A stretch of DNA of 64,000 nucleotides from Quatrionicoccus australiensis (GTDB lineage: Bacteria > Pseudomonadota > Gammaproteobacteria > Burkholderiales > Rhodocyclaceae), in assembly GCF_020510525.1 (NCBI RefSeq), contig NZ_CP075188.1, positions 992,001-1,056,000 of the forward strand. The letters run 5' to 3'. This document shows, one piece after another, positions 63,260 to 64,000 of this stretch. A program made the position numbers and the translations under genes. The notes beneath the pieces are model-generated. The model was given only the letters and a program-made list of their open reading frames with translations, had not been told where the DNA came from and did not search any database. Within the stretch, counting starts at the first letter, position 1; the number at the start of each line of letters is the position of its first letter.

Positions 63260-64000
63260 GCTCCCATTTCCTGCAGCAGGCGACCGGCCGCTGTCCGGTT
63301 GGCCTGGCTGCGTTCATGCCAGACCAGTTCGCTGGCCCCGGCGCTGCCTGGGTCGCTGCCTTCGAGGCGATTACGGAACTGGCGTTGCAGGGCCGGGTCA
63401 TCGGCTTCGGCGGCACTGATCAAAGGGCTTTCCAGCAACTGGCGCGCAGCGGCCACGTTCTTGCCGGCCGCTTCGGCCCGGTGCAGGCGTTGCCAGAGTT
63501 CGACCAGTTCGCCGTGGCTGTTGATCAGCATCTGCTCGAACAAGGCGCTGAGCAGGCCGAGACGGTTGCGGCCGAGCTCGCCGTCGTAATCGAAGGCACC
63601 CTTCTCGGCAGCGGCGAAGGGATTGAAATAAGCGTCCGGCAGTTCGCGATAGACGGCCGGGCGTACCGGCAGCTTGTGGATGTCGCTGTGGGTGAGGATC
63701 TTCTGGCCGGCGGCGGACAGCACGAAGCGGGCGAAGGCGCGGGCACCCTCGGGGTTGCCGGCGCTTTTGGTGATTGCGATATGGGCCGGATTGATGCCGC
63801 CATGTGCCGGGTAGGCGAAGCGCAGCGGCGCGCCATTGGCGATCGCCGCGACGGCGAAGAAGTCGATCGACAGGCCGAGCGCGCGCCGGCCGCTGCCGAC
63901 TTCATCGGTGACGAAGGTCGAGCCGCGATCCATCAGCGTGCCGGCATTGCCGGCGATGGCGCTCCAGGTCGCCCAGCCTTTTTCCCAGCCGTAGGCCTGG
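63256..64000 (-). CDS. Periplasmic extracellular solute-binding protein (C-terminal part, cut by window edge)
   Basis: About 248 codons seen; the start lies beyond the right edge. The frame continues upstream of the Met at 63933 as QAYGWEKGWATWSAIAGNAG. The FbpA/type-2 binding-protein fold has AHGGINPAHIAITKSAGNPE, ARAFARFVLSAAGQKILTHS and HKLPVRPAVYRELPDAYFNP. The stop overlaps the DHOR start by 4 bp, so it is part of the same operon. Probably an iron or other metal-complex binder. Confidence 0.8.
   Translation of the reverse strand, partial: QAYGWEKGWATWSAIAGNAGTLMDRGSTFVTDEVGSGRRALGLSIDFFAVAAIANGAPLRFAYPAHGGINPAHIAITKSAGNPEGARAFARFVLSAAGQKILTHSDIHKLPVRPAVYRELPDAYFNPFAAAEKGAFDYDGELGRNRLGLLSALFEQMLINSHGELVELWQRLHRAEAAGKNVAAARQLLESPLISAAEADDPALQRQFRNRLEGSDPGSAGASELVWHERSQANRTAAGRLLQEMGA

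Overview
The window comes from a high-GC, free-living diazotroph. Its gene content (nifH/nifD, nifB, nifQ, draT/draG, modABCDE, sigma-54/NifA promoters, nirBD, NosL/SCO copper proteins) and the style of its proteins suggest a betaproteobacterium near Dechloromonas/Azonexus/Azospira (Rhodocyclales). That placement is inferred from protein character; no database search was possible.

Layout. (1) 0-2.5 kb: the start of nifD, then nifH behind a sigma-54 promoter with a NifA upstream activator site (UAS), and divergent draT. Four 102-bp tandem repeats separate nifH from draT. (2) 2.6-3.2 kb: a hemerythrin with a C-terminal helix-turn-helix-like region. (3) 3.4-18.5 kb: a metal island, probably copper. 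It holds three NosL-type proteins, a TauE/SafE-type membrane protein, FecI/FecR and a TonB receptor with an STN domain. An eleven-gene minus-strand operon follows: small membrane protein, SCO, short hypothetical, FtsX-type permease, ABC ATPase, Cys/His-bearing membrane protein, TlpA, a stand-alone metal-binding domain, two accessory proteins and a CPx-type P1B ATPase. (4) 18.5-21.4 kb: an apparently NifA/sigma-54-driven operon (SIR2-like protein, unknown protein, bacteriohemerythrin), facing two YeeE/YedE half-transporters. (5) 21.5-24.5 kb: a large GGDEF-EAL protein. (6) 24.5-30.6 kb: the minus-strand operon nifB, fdxN-type ferredoxin, nitrogenase-associated ArsC-like protein, flavodiiron protein, [2Fe-2S] ferredoxin, Shethna FeSII-type protein, nifQ and draG, headed by a strong sigma-54 promoter and UAS.

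(7) 30.8-38 kb: a hydrolase/lipoprotein pair, a substrate-binding protein coupled to a hybrid histidine kinase, and an Fe-S/CCG-domain protein. (8) 38.2-39.5 kb: an intact ISL3-type insertion sequence with 26-bp-class terminal repeats and an 8-bp target duplication. (9) 39.5-45.4 kb: nitrite assimilation (nirB, nirD, formate/nitrite transporter, PP2C-kinase fusion). Its upstream region has NtrC-like boxes, a sigma-54 promoter and a leader matching the two-hexaloop target of ANTAR antiterminators. (10) 45.4-52.2 kb: an unknown protein, then the molybdate operon modE-(small ORF)-modA-modD-nifX-like-modB-modC, with Mo-box-like sites shared with a divergent molbindin gene. (11) 52.3-55.8 kb: a second binding-protein/hybrid-kinase pair. 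(12) 55.8-64 kb: a decayed binding-protein gene, a truncated-hemoglobin-like protein, a FecBCD-type ABC importer with a TonB receptor, a di-heme oxidoreductase and the end of another binding protein.

How it fits together. Nitrogenase synthesis (nif), its Mo supply (mod, nifQ, nifB), its post-translational switch (draT/draG acting on Arg102 of this NifH) and several likely oxygen or electron guards (FeSII, flavodiiron protein, hemerythrins) lie together. Reduced-nitrogen control appears in three NifA-type promoters and one NtrC-type promoter. A 17-bp dyad recurs in the copper-island promoters and next to the YeeE pair, suggesting a separate shared regulator.
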